A DNA stretch of 5,231 bases, from NCBI RefSeq assembly GCF_032062245.1, contig NZ_DAMBQF010000051.1, positions 1 to 5,231 on the forward strand, read 5' to 3'. Shown piece by piece: positions 1-4,969 of the stretch (position 1 is the first letter of the stretch; the number at the start of each line of letters is the position of its first letter). Position numbers and translations under genes: made by a program. The stretch is from Soonwooa sp032062245 (GTDB lineage: Bacteria > Bacteroidota > Bacteroidia > Flavobacteriales > Weeksellaceae). The notes under the pieces are model-generated. The model ran no database searches, had not been told where the DNA came from, and saw only the letters and a list, made by a program, of their open reading frames with translations.

Positions 1-60
1 CAAAGCTATGGCAGCCTCGTTTTTGGCGTAACTTCGCAAAGCCCTTTCCCGTTATCTGCA
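1..60 (+). repeat. Partial attC-like recombination site, 3' part (site 1)
   Basis: This is the right-hand end of a site whose left part lies before the window. It shows the same ordered blocks as the complete sites: CTTC (32-35), an L'-like arm GCAAAGCCC (36-44), a short unpaired stretch TTTCCC (45-50), and an R'-like box GTTATCTGCA (51-60). The L' arm resembles the GCCAAGCCC arm of the sites near 2766 and 3645, so I place it in the same subclass. By analogy with integrons the crossover would fall between G51 and T52, making cassette 1 start at 52. The upstream partner arm should read close to GGGYTTTGC. Confidence 0.75.
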
Positions 61-783
61 ATTCTAAACAAAAATATCGCTACAAATGCTAAATATTGAA
101 AAAGTCGAACTAAAACTTAGTAGATTTGATAAATTTCTTGATATTACAGGTTATATTTTATTAATTCTATATTGGATTATGGTAATTATTGCATTTCAAA
201 AGTTACCAGAAGAAATTCCCGTTCATTACAACGGTGCAGGAGAAGTAGATGCTTTTGGACCGAAAAATTCAATTTTTATGCTACCTGCAATTGCAACACT
301 TCAAATCTTTTTGTTGTCAGCATTAATTAGAAATCCTAAAAATCTAAATTTTTCTAATAAAGAAAATCTTGAACAACAAATTATAAATACAACAAAAACA
401 ATTAGATTTCTAAAAGTTGGAATTTTAATCGTGTTCATTTTCATTGATTACAAAACAATCAAAATCTCGTTAGAAGACAAAAATGGAGGTTTAGGAATTT
501 GGTTTTTGCCACTTTTCCTGACATTAATACTTATCCCTGTAATTATTAATATTTATAAATCTTGGAAATTGAAACAACAAAAATAAAAGAACTGCAGATA
601 ACATAGTATTTGCAAAAGGCGGGGTTGAATATTTAATAGAACTATTCGTTGCATTTAGTCGCGCCTGCTTTTTCGTTCCACAATTTTTTTGTAGTTTAGT
701 TCCACGAAAAAAGCATTCGCTTCGGTTGGTCGAAATTGAACTTTTCGTCCAATTTAGCCCGCCCTTCGCAAATACTTTTTCCG
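52..783 (+). mobile_element. Inferred gene cassette 1 (DUF1648-type membrane protein)
   Basis: A 732-bp unit from the TT of its R' box to the G of the next GTT box. Its first box with flank (51-65, GTTATCTGCA-A-TTCT) is matched by its own end (588-602, AGAA-C-TGCAGATAAC): 14 of 15 positions are reverse complementary. It carries one gene with a short leader (52-85) in which I see no promoter. Cassette status is inferred from the matched ends and the structured site; excision has not been shown. Confidence 0.75.
86..586 (+). CDS. DUF1648 domain integral membrane protein
   Basis: A 166-residue membrane protein. Residues 40-60 carry the DUF1648 signature seen in SdpI-like proteins and related small membrane proteins: LPEEIPVHYN followed by GEVDAFGPK, with P41, P45, H47, N49, G52, D55 and K60 as typical positions. 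About four hydrophobic segments are visible (roughly 20-37, 64-81, 107-122, 139-158); the DUF1648 loop sits between the first two. SdpI of Bacillus is an immunity protein against a secreted toxin, but this protein is shorter and most DUF1648 proteins have no assigned role, so immunity is only a possibility. The start is the ATG at 86, which is 35 bases after the R' box; there is no Shine-Dalgarno sequence. The stop at 584-586 lies one base before the R'' arm. It is the only gene of its cassette. Confidence 0.85.
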   Translation: MLNIEKVELKLSRFDKFLDITGYILLILYWIMVIIAFQKLPEEIPVHYNGAGEVDAFGPKNSIFMLPAIATLQIFLLSALIRNPKNLNFSNKENLEQQIINTTKTIRFLKVGILIVFIFIDYKTIKISLEDKNGGLGIWFLPLFLTLILIPVIINIYKSWKLKQQK

Positions 784-797
784 TTATGTGCAATAAT
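588..797 (+). repeat. attC-like recombination site 2 (cassette 1/2 junction)
   Basis: R''-like box TGCAGATAAC (593-602) and R'-like box GTTATGTGCA (783-792) enclose a long imperfect inverted repeat. L stem: AGTATTTGC (605-613) pairs perfectly with GCAAATACT (768-776). Internal loop: AAAA (614-617) opposite CTTC (764-767). Second stem: GGCGGG (618-623) with CCCGCC (758-763). Terminal hairpin: TGCTTTTTCGT (666-676) with ACGAAAAAAGCA (704-715), which leaves one extra A unpaired. The spacer is asymmetric: 2-3 bases after R'' and 6-7 before R'. Bases 729-762 are identical to 5109-5142 in site 6. The order matches integron attC sites, but at 200 bp box to box it is longer than classical ones. The T-rich hairpin might also weaken transcription. 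Confidence 0.85.
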
Positions 798-1853
798 TTA
801 ACAAAATTGCGTTAATGAATGAAATTGACCGAAAAATTTACGAATACAATAATAAACCTGATGCAAAATTTTCAGGATTGTCTCCTTACGAACTTCACGA
901 ATTAATTCATCTTCCCTTTCACGAAGAATGTCCGATTCAATTGCAAAATGAAATTGATTCTAATGTTCTAGATAAAATTCCATTTTTCAAACTCTGTGAA
1001 GAATTCTTAAAAATTCTGAAAAGAGAAGAATTCATAAAATTGACTCCACTTGGTGCACTTCCTAAAAAAGTAATGGTTGAGCTGTATGCATATAGATTTA
1101 TAACGGATAAAATGATTGAAAATGGAATTTCAAAACTTTCAAGGGAACAAGATTCAATCGCTATACAAAATGCAAAATATGTATGTGAAATAGCAAAATT
1201 GACAAAAAAAAGAGAAGGAAAATTATCTCTAACTAAAACTGGAGAAAAACAGCTTGAAAATAGAGAATCACTTTTTAAACTAATTCTCACAACATTTTCT
1301 TTTGATTTTAATTGGGCAATTAATGATGGTTATCCAAATGAACCAATTGCTCAATATGGGAATTTGTTTACAATTTATTGTCTTTTAAAATTTGGAAAAA
1401 CAGAAAATACAACACAATTTTACGCAGATAAATATCTTCAAATTTTTGAAAAATTCCTGCCATTATTTAATGATCTATTCGACAGAAAACCTGAAAAGCA
1501 GTTTTCAAGTTGCTATGAAATAAGAAGTTTTTATCGTTTTACAGATTGGTTCGGATTTACACAAACTTCCGAAAAAAAATATGGCGAAATAAGTAATACG
1601 AAAGCAACCGAAATACTAGATAAAATTTACAAGTTTACACATCTAAAAGAATAAATATTACTGCACATAACATTGTATTGGCAAAAAACGGGGTGAATAT
1701 TGTCATTGAGAATTCAGTTATCAAAATACGCAAAAATGCTTTTCATATTTCTTTTTTTAGTAATTTAGAAACCTGAAAAAGCATTTTGCTCAGGTTCGGT
1801 TTTCCTTTGGAATTGTCTGCAAAGTAGCCCGTCCTTCGCCAATACTTTTTCCG
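784..1853 (+). mobile_element. Inferred gene cassette 2 (unrecognised 279-residue protein)
   Basis: A 1070-bp unit. Its start (783-797, GTTATGTGCA-A-TAAT) is reverse complementary to its own end (1657-1671, ATTA-C-TGCACATAAC) at 14 of 15 positions. The single mismatch is A793 against C1661, as in the other cassettes. It contains one gene with a 31-base leader and no recognisable promoter, so expression probably depends on transcription from outside. Confidence 0.75.
815..1654 (+). CDS. Unrecognised 279-residue cassette protein, winged-helix-like segments
   Basis: I cannot assign this protein to a named family. It is soluble, with no signal peptide or membrane segment. Its N-terminus has a conserved-looking stretch LSPYELHELIHLPF (22-35). 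Two segments look like the recognition helix and wing of winged-helix domains: around 58-90 (FKLCEEFLKILKREEFIKLT, then PLGALPKK) and around 120-150 (AKYVCEIAKLTKKREGKLSL, then TKTGEKQL). The L-x-LT-x-x-G-x-x-x-L pattern in the second is typical of such wings. The C-terminal half is rich in aromatic residues (FDFNWAINDGYPNEP at about 163-177). A nucleic-acid-binding role is a weak inference. The start is the ATG at 815, the first in frame after the R' box; the stop at 1652-1654 lies two bases before the R'' arm. It is alone in its cassette. Confidence 0.8.
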   Translation: MNEIDRKIYEYNNKPDAKFSGLSPYELHELIHLPFHEECPIQLQNEIDSNVLDKIPFFKLCEEFLKILKREEFIKLTPLGALPKKVMVELYAYRFITDKMIENGISKLSREQDSIAIQNAKYVCEIAKLTKKREGKLSLTKTGEKQLENRESLFKLILTTFSFDFNWAINDGYPNEPIAQYGNLFTIYCLLKFGKTENTTQFYADKYLQIFEKFLPLFNDLFDRKPEKQFSSCYEIRSFYRFTDWFGFTQTSEKKYGEISNTKATEILDKIYKFTHLKE

Positions 1854-1867
1854 TTAGGCGAGATTTT
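1657..1867 (+). repeat. attC-like recombination site 3 (cassette 2/3 junction)
   Basis: R''-like box TGCACATAAC (1662-1671) and R'-like box GTTAGGCGAG (1853-1862). L stem: GTATTGGC (1675-1682) with GCCAATAC (1838-1845). Loop: AAAA (1683-1686) opposite CTTC (1834-1837). Second stem: ACGGG (1688-1692) with CCCGT (1828-1832), flanked by A1687 opposite C1833. Terminal hairpin: GCAAAAATGCTTTTCA (1730-1745) with TGAAAAAGCATTTTGC (1774-1789); each arm carries one A more than its partner, leaving two unpaired bases. Seven bases (1846-1852, TTTTTCC) separate L' from R', against three on the other side. The second stem differs in sequence from sites 2 and 6 but keeps its pairing. Confidence 0.85.
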
Positions 1868-2776
1868 AAAACACCACTCATATGAATTGTTACAATTGCG
1901 GAATTGAATTAACTGCTGAAAATAAAACTAGAGAACATATTCCAGCTAAAAATTTATTTAATGGTTATTCGGATGAATTTAAATTAAATAGAATTGTTGT
2001 TCCTGCGTGCTTTGGCTGCAATAATCAATATTCTCAAATTGATCAAGAAATTCGTGATGTAATTGGAGTTTTAAACGATGATAATGAGTTACAAAAAGAA
2101 GTAACACGACAAGCTGTAAAATCTATCATGCGAAAAAGCAATTGGGTAAATAGAGTTAATATGGGCGAAGAAGAGTTACAAAATATATCGGTAAATTTCA
2201 AATATAATGATTTAAGAGAATTACATTTAAAAAACTTCAAAGGTGTATTTTTTTACGATTATAAATTTCCCCTACCCCAAAATTTCAGTTTAGAAATTAT
2301 TGCTGAAGGAGATGAAGAAGATCCAAAACTTGTTGAAATAAAAAAAATGATCCAAAACTATTTGAAAACTAAAGATTGGAAAGTTTCTGGACATGAGGAT
2401 GTTTTTAAATATAGATTAGCGATGCTAAACTTAAGAGAAGAAAGCGAGAATTTTGATTTTAGTGAAACAAACAAAATAGAAGATTGTGATTTAATAATCT
2501 GTGAAATCTACTATCATAACGTAATAAATCCAATAATTTTTGCAGCTGAAAACAAATATTTAGATGAAGTTGTTGATAATAAAAACCTCGCCTAACATGG
2601 GTTTGGCGCAATGGCGGGTTAAGGTTAAAATTGAAGTTTCGGCTTTCTATTCCGCAAAAAGCCAATTATATTGACTTTTTTCTTAAATTTATTCAATTAA
2701 TTGGCTTTTGCTTACCGTGTCGCTAAATTGAAACTTTTAGCTTCAATTTCCGCCACTGACGCCAAGCCCAGAAACG
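1854..2776 (+). mobile_element. Inferred gene cassette 3 (HNH-like protein)
   Basis: A 923-bp unit. Its start (1853-1867, GTTAGGCGAG-A-TTTT) is reverse complementary to its own end (2582-2596, AAAA-C-CTCGCCTAAC) except for A1863/C2586. This pair of boxes differs from every other cassette in the window, yet the two ends match each other, which makes it the most informative of the five matches. The gene's stop codon lies inside the R'' box. Confidence 0.75.
1882..2595 (+). CDS. HNH endonuclease-like protein
   Basis: A 237-residue soluble protein with an N-terminal zinc-binding HNH-type (treble-clef) module. It shows C3-x-x-C6, then TREHIPAKNLF (16-26) in which E18-H19 takes the place of the D/E-H catalytic pair, then C43-x-x-C46-N47-N48. 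This order (CxxC, EHI/VP, VPxCxxCN) is that of a family of HNH proteins common in bacterial genomes, in which the two cysteine pairs bind zinc and the His and Asn lie in the active site. The remainder, about 55-237, is charged and not recognised; it could give substrate specificity. Such proteins act on DNA and are frequent in defence and mobile loci, but target and role are not shown here. The start is the ATG at 1882. The last codons are CTC GCC TAA, with the stop TAA inside the R'' box (2593-2595). Confidence 0.8.
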   Translation: MNCYNCGIELTAENKTREHIPAKNLFNGYSDEFKLNRIVVPACFGCNNQYSQIDQEIRDVIGVLNDDNELQKEVTRQAVKSIMRKSNWVNRVNMGEEELQNISVNFKYNDLRELHLKNFKGVFFYDYKFPLPQNFSLEIIAEGDEEDPKLVEIKKMIQNYLKTKDWKVSGHEDVFKYRLAMLNLREESENFDFSETNKIEDCDLIICEIYYHNVINPIIFAAENKYLDEVVDNKNLA

Positions 2777-2790
2777 TTGTACGACATTTT
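2582..2790 (+). repeat. attC-like recombination site 4 (cassette 3/4 junction)
   Basis: R''-like box CTCGCCTAAC (2587-2596) and R'-like box GTTGTACGAC (2776-2785). L stem: GGGTTTGGCG (2599-2608) with CGCCAAGCCC (2760-2769), with one T-G wobble. The internal loop is CAA (2609-2611) opposite CTGA (2756-2759), different from the other sites. Second stem: TGGCGG (2612-2617) with CCGCCA (2750-2755). A third stem, AAATTGAAG (2628-2636) with CTTCAATTT (2741-2749), is perfect. Terminal hairpin: GCAAAAAGCCAATTA (2654-2668) with TAATTGGCTTTTGC (2698-2711), leaving one extra A. The spacer before R' is AGAAAC instead of T(n)CC. It is the most divergent site in sequence but keeps the same fold and length (199 bp). 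Confidence 0.85.
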
Positions 2791-2815
2791 AGAAAGATTC
2801 CGCTTAAAACAAAAA

Positions 2816-2847
2816 TTTTGGATTGATTTAACTTTTTCCTATATTTG
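2816..2847 (+). promoter_or_regulatory. Bacteroidota-type promoter of the toxin-antitoxin operon
   Basis: TTTTG (2816-2820) fits the -33 element, and TATATTTG (2840-2847) fits TAnnTTTG, the -7 element of Bacteroidota housekeeping promoters, exactly. The spacer between them is 19 bases, the usual value. Transcription would start near 2853-2856, giving a leader of about 10-13 nt before the ATG at 2866. It is the only convincing promoter I see in the window. Confidence 0.7.
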
Positions 2848-2865
2848 TATCCAAATGAATACAAA
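2844..2865. promoter_or_regulatory. Palindromic operator overlapping the -7 box and transcription start
   Basis: A perfect 7-bp inverted repeat with an 8-bp centre: TTTGTAT (2844-2850) and ATACAAA (2859-2865). It covers the end of the -7 element and the expected start point and stops directly before the toxin ATG. Autorepression by the helix-turn-helix antitoxin encoded second in the operon, alone or bound to toxin, is the expected use; protein binding is inferred. Confidence 0.6.
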
Positions 2866-3165
2866 ATGTACTTTATTGAGAAAACGAATGAGTTTGACAA
2901 GTGGTTCCGAAAATTAAAAGATATCCGAGCAAAGGCTAAAATCTTGTTCCGAATCCAGAAATTACAAAACGAAGAACATTTTGGAGATTGCAAACCTGTT
3001 GGAAATGGAATCAGCGAATTGCGAATAAATTTTGCAAAGGGCTACAGAATCTATTTCAAAGAGACAGATGGAAAAATTATTATCTTGTTAATTGGCGGCG
3101 ACAAATCAAGCCAACAAAAAGATATAGAAAAAGCGAAAGAAATTTGGGAAAAAGTAAAAGAATAA
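2866..3165 (+). CDS. HigB/RelE-superfamily toxin (Gp49-like addiction module killer protein)
   Basis: A 99-residue protein of the RelE/ParE superfamily, in the phage-derived Gp49-like group paired with HigA-type antitoxins. Such toxins typically cut mRNA, mostly on the ribosome. Recognisable blocks are EFDKWFRKLKD (9-19), GDCKPVGNGISELRI (40-54), GYRIYF (59-64), and the C-terminal GGDKSSQQKDIEKAKEIW (77-94). Conserved basic residues K43, R53, R61 and K80 are candidates for RNA contact and catalysis. I chose the ATG at 2866. An in-frame TTG at 2845 would add seven residues, but it lies inside the -7 promoter box, and family members begin at the equivalent of this ATG. The antitoxin gene starts three bases after its stop, and the pair fills the cassette. 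The protein looks intact. A gene symbol is withheld because this subgroup is named inconsistently. Confidence 0.9.
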   Translation: MYFIEKTNEFDKWFRKLKDIRAKAKILFRIQKLQNEEHFGDCKPVGNGISELRINFAKGYRIYFKETDGKIIILLIGGDKSSQQKDIEKAKEIWEKVKE

Positions 3166-3168
3166 AGA

Positions 3169-3453
3169 ATGGATATTTCAAAATTTGACATTGCAGATTA
3201 TTTGGACAGCAACGAAATGATTGCTGAATATCTTAATGTTGTCCTTGAAGAAGGCGATGATTCTGAAATTGTTGTAGCAATTGGTAATATTGCAAAAGCA
3301 ATCGGAATGACAAAAATTGCAGAAGAAACAGGAATGAGCAGACCGAGTTTGTACAAAGCACTTTCTGAAGGTGCAAAACCACAGTTTTCAACAATTATGA
3401 AAGTTTTGAAAGCAGTTGGCGGACAAATAAGAGTTAATCCTATAACTGCATAA
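3169..3453 (+). CDS. HigA-type antitoxin, helix-turn-helix addiction module antidote
   Basis: A 94-residue antitoxin of the putative addiction module antidote group (HigA-like, Xre-type helix-turn-helix). The N-terminal part, FDIADYLDSNEMIAEYLN (6-23), is typical of this group and is followed by an acidic linker (about 26-34). The helix-turn-helix spans about 41-82: IAKAIGMTKIAEETGMS, then RPSLYKAL, ending at about ST-IMKVLKAVGG. G55, S57, S60 and L61 lie in and around the turn and recognition helix. It should bind and neutralise the toxin encoded three bases upstream and repress the operon through the palindrome at 2844-2865. The ATG at 3169 is the only sensible start. The order toxin first, antitoxin second is the usual one for HigBA-like pairs. 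Its stop at 3451-3453 lies three bases before the R'' arm of site 5. Confidence 0.92.
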   Translation: MDISKFDIADYLDSNEMIAEYLNVVLEEGDDSEIVVAIGNIAKAIGMTKIAEETGMSRPSLYKALSEGAKPQFSTIMKVLKAVGGQIRVNPITA

Positions 3454-3456
3454 AAA

Positions 3457-3669
3457 AAAACGTCGTACAACATGGGTTTGGCAAAAGCGGGGCGGAGAGT
3501 TATCATTTAGAAGATTTTCGCAATTTTCCCCGCAAAAAACCATTTCGTTTTTTTATTTTTTGTAATTTTGAAAAAACGAGAATGGTTTTTGCTCGGTTCG
3601 GGTTTAGTTGGAGTTTCCGTCTTTCTTATCCCCGCCTTCGCCAAGCCCTTTTCCGTTGTCTGCAATCTC
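3457..3669 (+). repeat. attC-like recombination site 5 (cassette 4/5 junction)
   Basis: R''-like box GTCGTACAAC (3462-3471) and R'-like box GTTGTCTGCA (3655-3664). L stem: GGGTTTGGC (3474-3482) with GCCAAGCCC (3640-3648), with one T-G wobble. Loop: AAAA (3483-3486) opposite CTTC (3636-3639). Second stem: GCGGGG (3487-3492) with CCCCGC (3630-3635). Terminal hairpin: GCAAAAAACCATT (3532-3544) with AATGGTTTTTGC (3581-3592), leaving one A unpaired. It continues after an unpaired G3580 into TCGTTTTTT (3545-3553) with AAAAAACGA (3571-3579). This long, nearly perfect hairpin with two single-base bulges recalls the extrahelical bases that mark the strand in integron attC sites. It has the most regular fold of the six. 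Confidence 0.87.
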
Positions 3670-3676
3670 GCTACAA

Positions 3677-3781
3677 ATGCAATTTTATAAATTAATTTTT
3701 AACAAATTCCGGACAACGGGCGGGCAAAAAACTAACCAAATATTTTTCCATTTCGACGTCCTTAACTTCAAAGTGAAGTAA
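3677..3781 (+). CDS. Possible 34-residue small ORF in cassette 5 leader
   Basis: An ATG at 3677 opens 34 codons (MQFYKLIFNKFRTTGGQKTN, then IFFHF and so on) ending with TAA at 3779-3781, 21 bases before the next gene. The 13 bases TCGCTACAAATGC around its ATG (3668-3680) are identical to those around the start codon of the cassette 1 gene (77-89), which suggests a shared translation start region. I do not recognise the peptide. It might be a real small protein, a leader peptide, or the remnant of a longer gene. Confidence is low because of its length. Confidence 0.3.
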   Translation: MQFYKLIFNKFRTTGGQKTNQIFFHFDVLNFKVK

Positions 3782-3802
3782 ATCGGGAAAGTTTTAAAAA
3801 TT

Positions 3803-4189
3803 ATGAGCGATAATTTAGAAAAAAAAGAAATTCACCTAGACAAAAATGAATTAAAAAAGCAAGGATTAATAATTGGAAAAGCAATGTTATTTTCATTTTT
3901 GATTCTATTTATTATTGCGTTGTTTGGAGAATGTGGTGCTTATAATGGAGCGGGCAGTTATACTTATAGTGATCCTTATTATAAGGTTACCTATTATGGT
4001 GTTTTAGGACAAGCAGAATTTAATAATGAATGGTTTCCATATAATGGTCCAGCAAATTTTTTTCAGAAGATTTATATTGCATACATTCCGCTTATTTTGA
4101 AAGTGAATTTTATGACTTTCTTTATTTTATCTTTTGTAATTTACCTGATAATCAGAAAAACAAAAAACTACACGATAAAAATTAAATAG
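3803..4189 (+). CDS. Unrecognised 128-residue membrane protein
   Basis: First gene of a three-gene run. The N-terminus is charged (1-20). A hydrophobic segment (about 22-41, LIIGKAMLFSFLILFIIALF) is followed by a tyrosine- and glycine-rich middle part (about 44-88: YNGAG, YSDPYYKVTYYG, WFPYNGP). A second hydrophobic region follows (about 90-117), with K100 near its middle. The basic tail KTKNYTIKIK suggests that both ends are cytoplasmic and the middle part periplasmic. I do not recognise a family. The ATG at 3803 has no Shine-Dalgarno sequence, and the leader holds no clear promoter. Its TAG stop directly abuts the ATG of the next gene (4190), which points to translational coupling and a shared job with that exported protein. 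Confidence 0.8.
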   Translation: MSDNLEKKEIHLDKNELKKQGLIIGKAMLFSFLILFIIALFGECGAYNGAGSYTYSDPYYKVTYYGVLGQAEFNNEWFPYNGPANFFQKIYIAYIPLILKVNFMTFFILSFVIYLIIRKTKNYTIKIK

Positions 4190-4717
4190 ATGAAATATTT
4201 TTTCTCCTTCATTTTCATGTTGATAAGCTCCTTTTATTTTTCACAAATCCAAAAAGAAGTAGATAATGGAATTTTTGTAAATTTTCCAAATTCTCCAACA
4301 TATAAAACTGTACAAAACACATCTACTCTTATTAGCAAAACAGAAAATTCTCTAACAATGGTCATTGTACAAAGAAATGTTATTCCAGATTACTCAAATT
4401 ATTTGATTGCTGAAAAAAAATGGTCTGAAAGTGAAAGAAAAAAAGTCGCAGATTCATTTTTGGACAATGTGGTCAAAGGAAAATTAGATTATACAGGAAA
4501 TACAGGAAATGTTTCAGAAATGAAAATTGGAAAATATTATGGTAGACTATTATCTTATTCGGCAATAAATCCTTCTACAGGAGAAAGAAATGAAAGATAC
4601 TCTGTAATTTTATTCGTCAGAGATAAGATGTTAAATTTTGAATGTTGCCAACTTAATAATAATTCAAATTTTTTAGCTGAAAAAAACAAATTTTTAAATT
4701 CAATAAAAACAAAATAA
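4190..4717 (+). CDS. Unrecognised exported protein, 175 residues
   Basis: The N-terminus (MKYFFSFIFMLISSFYFSQ) is a typical Sec signal peptide, with likely cleavage near S18/Q19 as in many Bacteroidota exported proteins. There is no lipobox cysteine, so a soluble periplasmic or secreted protein is likely. The mature part starts FVNFPNSPTYKT (29-40). Then come strand-like segments, a helical section (about 70-96, LIAEKKWSESERKKVADSFL) and more strands to the end, including YYGRLLSYSA (116-125) and a vicinal C152-C153. The pattern of a strand pair, a helix, then a beta-sheet resembles PsbP/Mog1-like folds, but this is a guess from the pattern alone. It starts immediately after the stop of the membrane protein gene and overlaps the following gene by one base (TAATG), so all three are probably translated from one mRNA. 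Confidence 0.82.
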   Translation: MKYFFSFIFMLISSFYFSQIQKEVDNGIFVNFPNSPTYKTVQNTSTLISKTENSLTMVIVQRNVIPDYSNYLIAEKKWSESERKKVADSFLDNVVKGKLDYTGNTGNVSEMKIGKYYGRLLSYSAINPSTGERNERYSVILFVRDKMLNFECCQLNNNSNFLAEKNKFLNSIKTK

Positions 4718-4914
4718 TGGACGGAAATTTTGTGAAATTTGTGTATCGAATAGACAATCAAGTTTTATATGCAAAAATAGAAGATATAATAAATTTGGAA
4801 TATGAAAACAAAAAGTGGCTTTGGGACATTCCAAAAGAAAATATTATAAAAACCTATAAAAAAGTAGGAATAAGATTTGAAGAGTTTGAGGATATTGCTT
4901 TAGAAAACCTATAA
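4717..4914 (+). CDS. Unrecognised 65-residue small protein
   Basis: Its ATG overlaps the TAA stop of the exported protein gene by one base, a classic coupling arrangement that supports its being real. The protein is soluble and charged, without a signal peptide: FVKFVYRIDNQVLYAKIEDI, then W34 and W36 within KKWLWDIPKEN, then GIRFEEFEDI. I do not recognise a family. Its TAA stop (4912-4914) is directly followed, in the same frame, by ATG and 16 more codons ending at 4966-4968, one base before the R'' arm. Elsewhere in the array the last gene ends at or next to that arm. The 65-residue form may therefore be a shortened version of an 83-codon gene, or the stop may separate two coupled ORFs. Confidence 0.65.
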   Translation: MDGNFVKFVYRIDNQVLYAKIEDIINLEYENKKWLWDIPKENIIKTYKKVGIRFEEFEDIALENL

Positions 4915-4968
4915 ATGACATTGCAAATAAGTAATCATAATTTCATTTTTGAATATATTGAACAATAA
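4915..4968 (+). CDS. 17-codon ORF in frame after a TAA; possible end of the preceding gene
   Basis: ATG at 4915, TAA at 4966-4968, encoding MTLQISNHNFIFEYIEQ. It shares the frame of the preceding gene and is separated from it only by the TAA at 4912-4914. It ends one base before the R'' arm of site 6, where the last gene of every other cassette also ends. It could be the tail of a gene interrupted by a nonsense change, a read-through extension, or a separate coupled peptide. It may also be chance. Confidence 0.3.
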   Translation: MTLQISNHNFIFEYIEQ

Positions 4969-4969
4969 A

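Larger units (their letters stand above)
2777..3655 (+). mobile_element. Inferred gene cassette 4 (toxin-antitoxin pair)
   Basis: An 879-bp unit. Its start (2776-2790, GTTGTACGAC-A-TTTT) is reverse complementary to its own end (3457-3471, AAAA-C-GTCGTACAAC) except for A2786/C3461. It holds a complete two-gene toxin-antitoxin operon with its own promoter. Toxin-antitoxin cassettes are well known in large chromosomal integrons, where they are thought to stabilise the array; the same role is inferred here. Confidence 0.78.

Noticed and set aside
524..793. Minus-strand 89-codon ORF
   Set aside because: It lies almost wholly in attC-like site 2 and the end of the cassette 1 gene. Its content reflects the inverted repeat, and the protein has no recognisable feature.
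588..797. Simple intrinsic terminators as the only role of the intergenic repeats
   Set aside because: A terminator does not need 200 bp, the outer boxes, the covarying stems or the cassette-specific ends, although a side effect on transcription is possible.
937..1290. Minus-strand 117-codon ORF
   Set aside because: Antisense shadow of the cassette 2 gene, with low-complexity Ser/Phe content typical of such shadows.
2845..2865. TTG start for the toxin gene, adding seven residues
   Set aside because: The TTG lies in the TATATTTG -7 box, upstream of the expected transcription start; the family begins at the equivalent of the ATG at 2866.
2459..2993. Minus-strand ORFs at 2459-2665 and 2712-2993
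   Set aside because: They overlap site 4, the promoter and the toxin gene in antisense; neither shows a domain or a plausible start.
2988..3188. 66-codon ORF in another frame inside the toxin gene
   Set aside because: Frame shadow of the toxin, which has strong family similarity in its own frame.
3198..3506. Minus-strand 102-codon ORF opposite the antitoxin
   Set aside because: Antisense shadow of a well-recognised antitoxin.
4555..4761. Minus-strand 68-codon ORF
   Set aside because: Antisense to the end of the exported protein gene, with no supporting feature.
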